A stretch of DNA of 5,443 bases from Ramlibacter sp. (GTDB lineage Bacteria; Pseudomonadota; Gammaproteobacteria; Burkholderiales; Burkholderiaceae_C), in the NCBI GenBank assembly GCA_026785815.1, contig JAJAZH010000141.1, forward strand, positions 1 through 5,443, in the 5' to 3' direction. The position numbers and the translations under genes were made by a program. Below, piece by piece: positions 5,108-5,443 of the stretch. Below the pieces are notes generated by a model that was given only the letters and a program-made list of their open reading frames with translations, did not search any database and had not been told where the DNA came from. The number at the start of each line of letters is the position of its first letter. Position 1 is the first letter of the stretch.

Positions 5108-5443
5108 ATGCAGACAAGAAAAACAGCAGCGCTCCTCGTCCTGCGCCGGACAGTGGCGGCGATCCTTGCGCTTGCCACCGCGTTGCCCGCCTGGCCCCAG
5201 CCGGCCAGCACGGCGGCAGGACGAGCCCAGCCGGTCCGCCTGCGGCTGGCGTCCAGCCTGTGCACCAGCATGACCGGGGCCGTACTCACGAGCCAGCAGG
5301 TTCCGCCGCTCCAGTCGTCATCGACCGACAGCGGTGCCAACTAGGTGCTGGCGGTCCGGATGCAGCGCGAGCGCGACGACTATTTCGCCCGGCTGGAAGG
5401 GATCGCCCCATTCAACGGCCTGTACCTGTCGGGCACCAGCGAC
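5108..5443 (+). pseudogene. Exported protein of unknown function, interrupted by an in-frame TAG, 3'-partial
   Basis: The ATG at 5108 opens a frame with a clear signal peptide: MQTRK, then a hydrophobic stretch from about residue 7 to 28 (VAAILALATALPA) and a likely cleavage near PAWPQ. A low-complexity Ser/Thr/Gln-rich segment follows. The frame meets TAG at 5342-5344 after 78 residues. Beyond it the same frame stays open to the window edge for 33 codons and looks coding (VLAVRMQRERDDYFARLEG, then IAPFNGLYLSGTSD). So either the gene has a nonsense mutation (or a sequencing error, for example TAC to TAG), or a short secreted protein ends here and the rest is chance. I do not recognise the family. 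Only a weak AGG precedes the start. The upstream hairpin and U-tract suggest attenuation. Confidence 0.5.

Overview
The window is strongly GC-rich. Its gene set is an orphan Bug-type (tripartite tricarboxylate) binding protein next to a DUF1932-type dehydrogenase, a NAC-like LysR regulator and a 2,4-dienoyl-CoA-reductase-like SDR. That combination suggests a betaproteobacterium of the Burkholderiales (Alcaligenaceae/Comamonadaceae type). This is an inference from gene content, because no taxonomic marker is present. An unusual share of the window looks decayed: a frameshifted and truncated LysR gene, two gene tails abutting tail to tail, and a signal-peptide ORF broken by an amber codon.

Layout. 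1-723 (+): LysR-family regulator, entered from the left edge, with two opposing frameshifts and a short C-terminus. 755-784: a REP-like palindrome whose sister copy lies at 4006-4035. 810-1715 (-) and 1749-2735 (-): a two-gene unit, Bug-family periplasmic binding protein first, then an NAD(P)-dependent 6PGDH-like/DUF1932 dehydrogenase. 2741-2881 (-): C-terminal remnant of a LivF-like ABC ATPase directly upstream of the Bug gene. 2883-2990 (+): C-terminal remnant of a MetE-like (cobalamin-independent methionine synthase family) protein. 3019-3677 (-): an intact-looking VapBC toxin-antitoxin pair with a 20-bp operator-like palindrome in its leader. 3712-4045: no intact gene, but a possible coding remnant and the second REP copy. 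4046-4948 (-): SDR oxidoreductase. 4949-5107: divergent intergenic region with a -10-like palindrome and a terminator-like hairpin plus U-tract. 5108-5443 (+): start of an exported protein interrupted by TAG and running off the right edge.

How the parts may work together. The Bug protein would bind a small carboxylate in the periplasm, and the dehydrogenase behind it could act on that substrate or a derivative of it. The LivF tail suggests that this pair once stood behind a branched-chain amino-acid-type ABC transporter operon, now lost by rearrangement. The SDR may belong to acyl-CoA or aromatic catabolism. VapBC sits beside the rearrangement scar and is best seen as an accessory stabilisation module.

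The observations most worth checking are the SDR with Trp where the DECR catalytic Tyr should be, the tail-to-tail junction near 2870-2885, the vapB palindrome that overlaps the Shine-Dalgarno sequence, and the hairpin/U-tract leader before the broken secreted ORF. I found no convincing new multi-gene defence or metabolic system.
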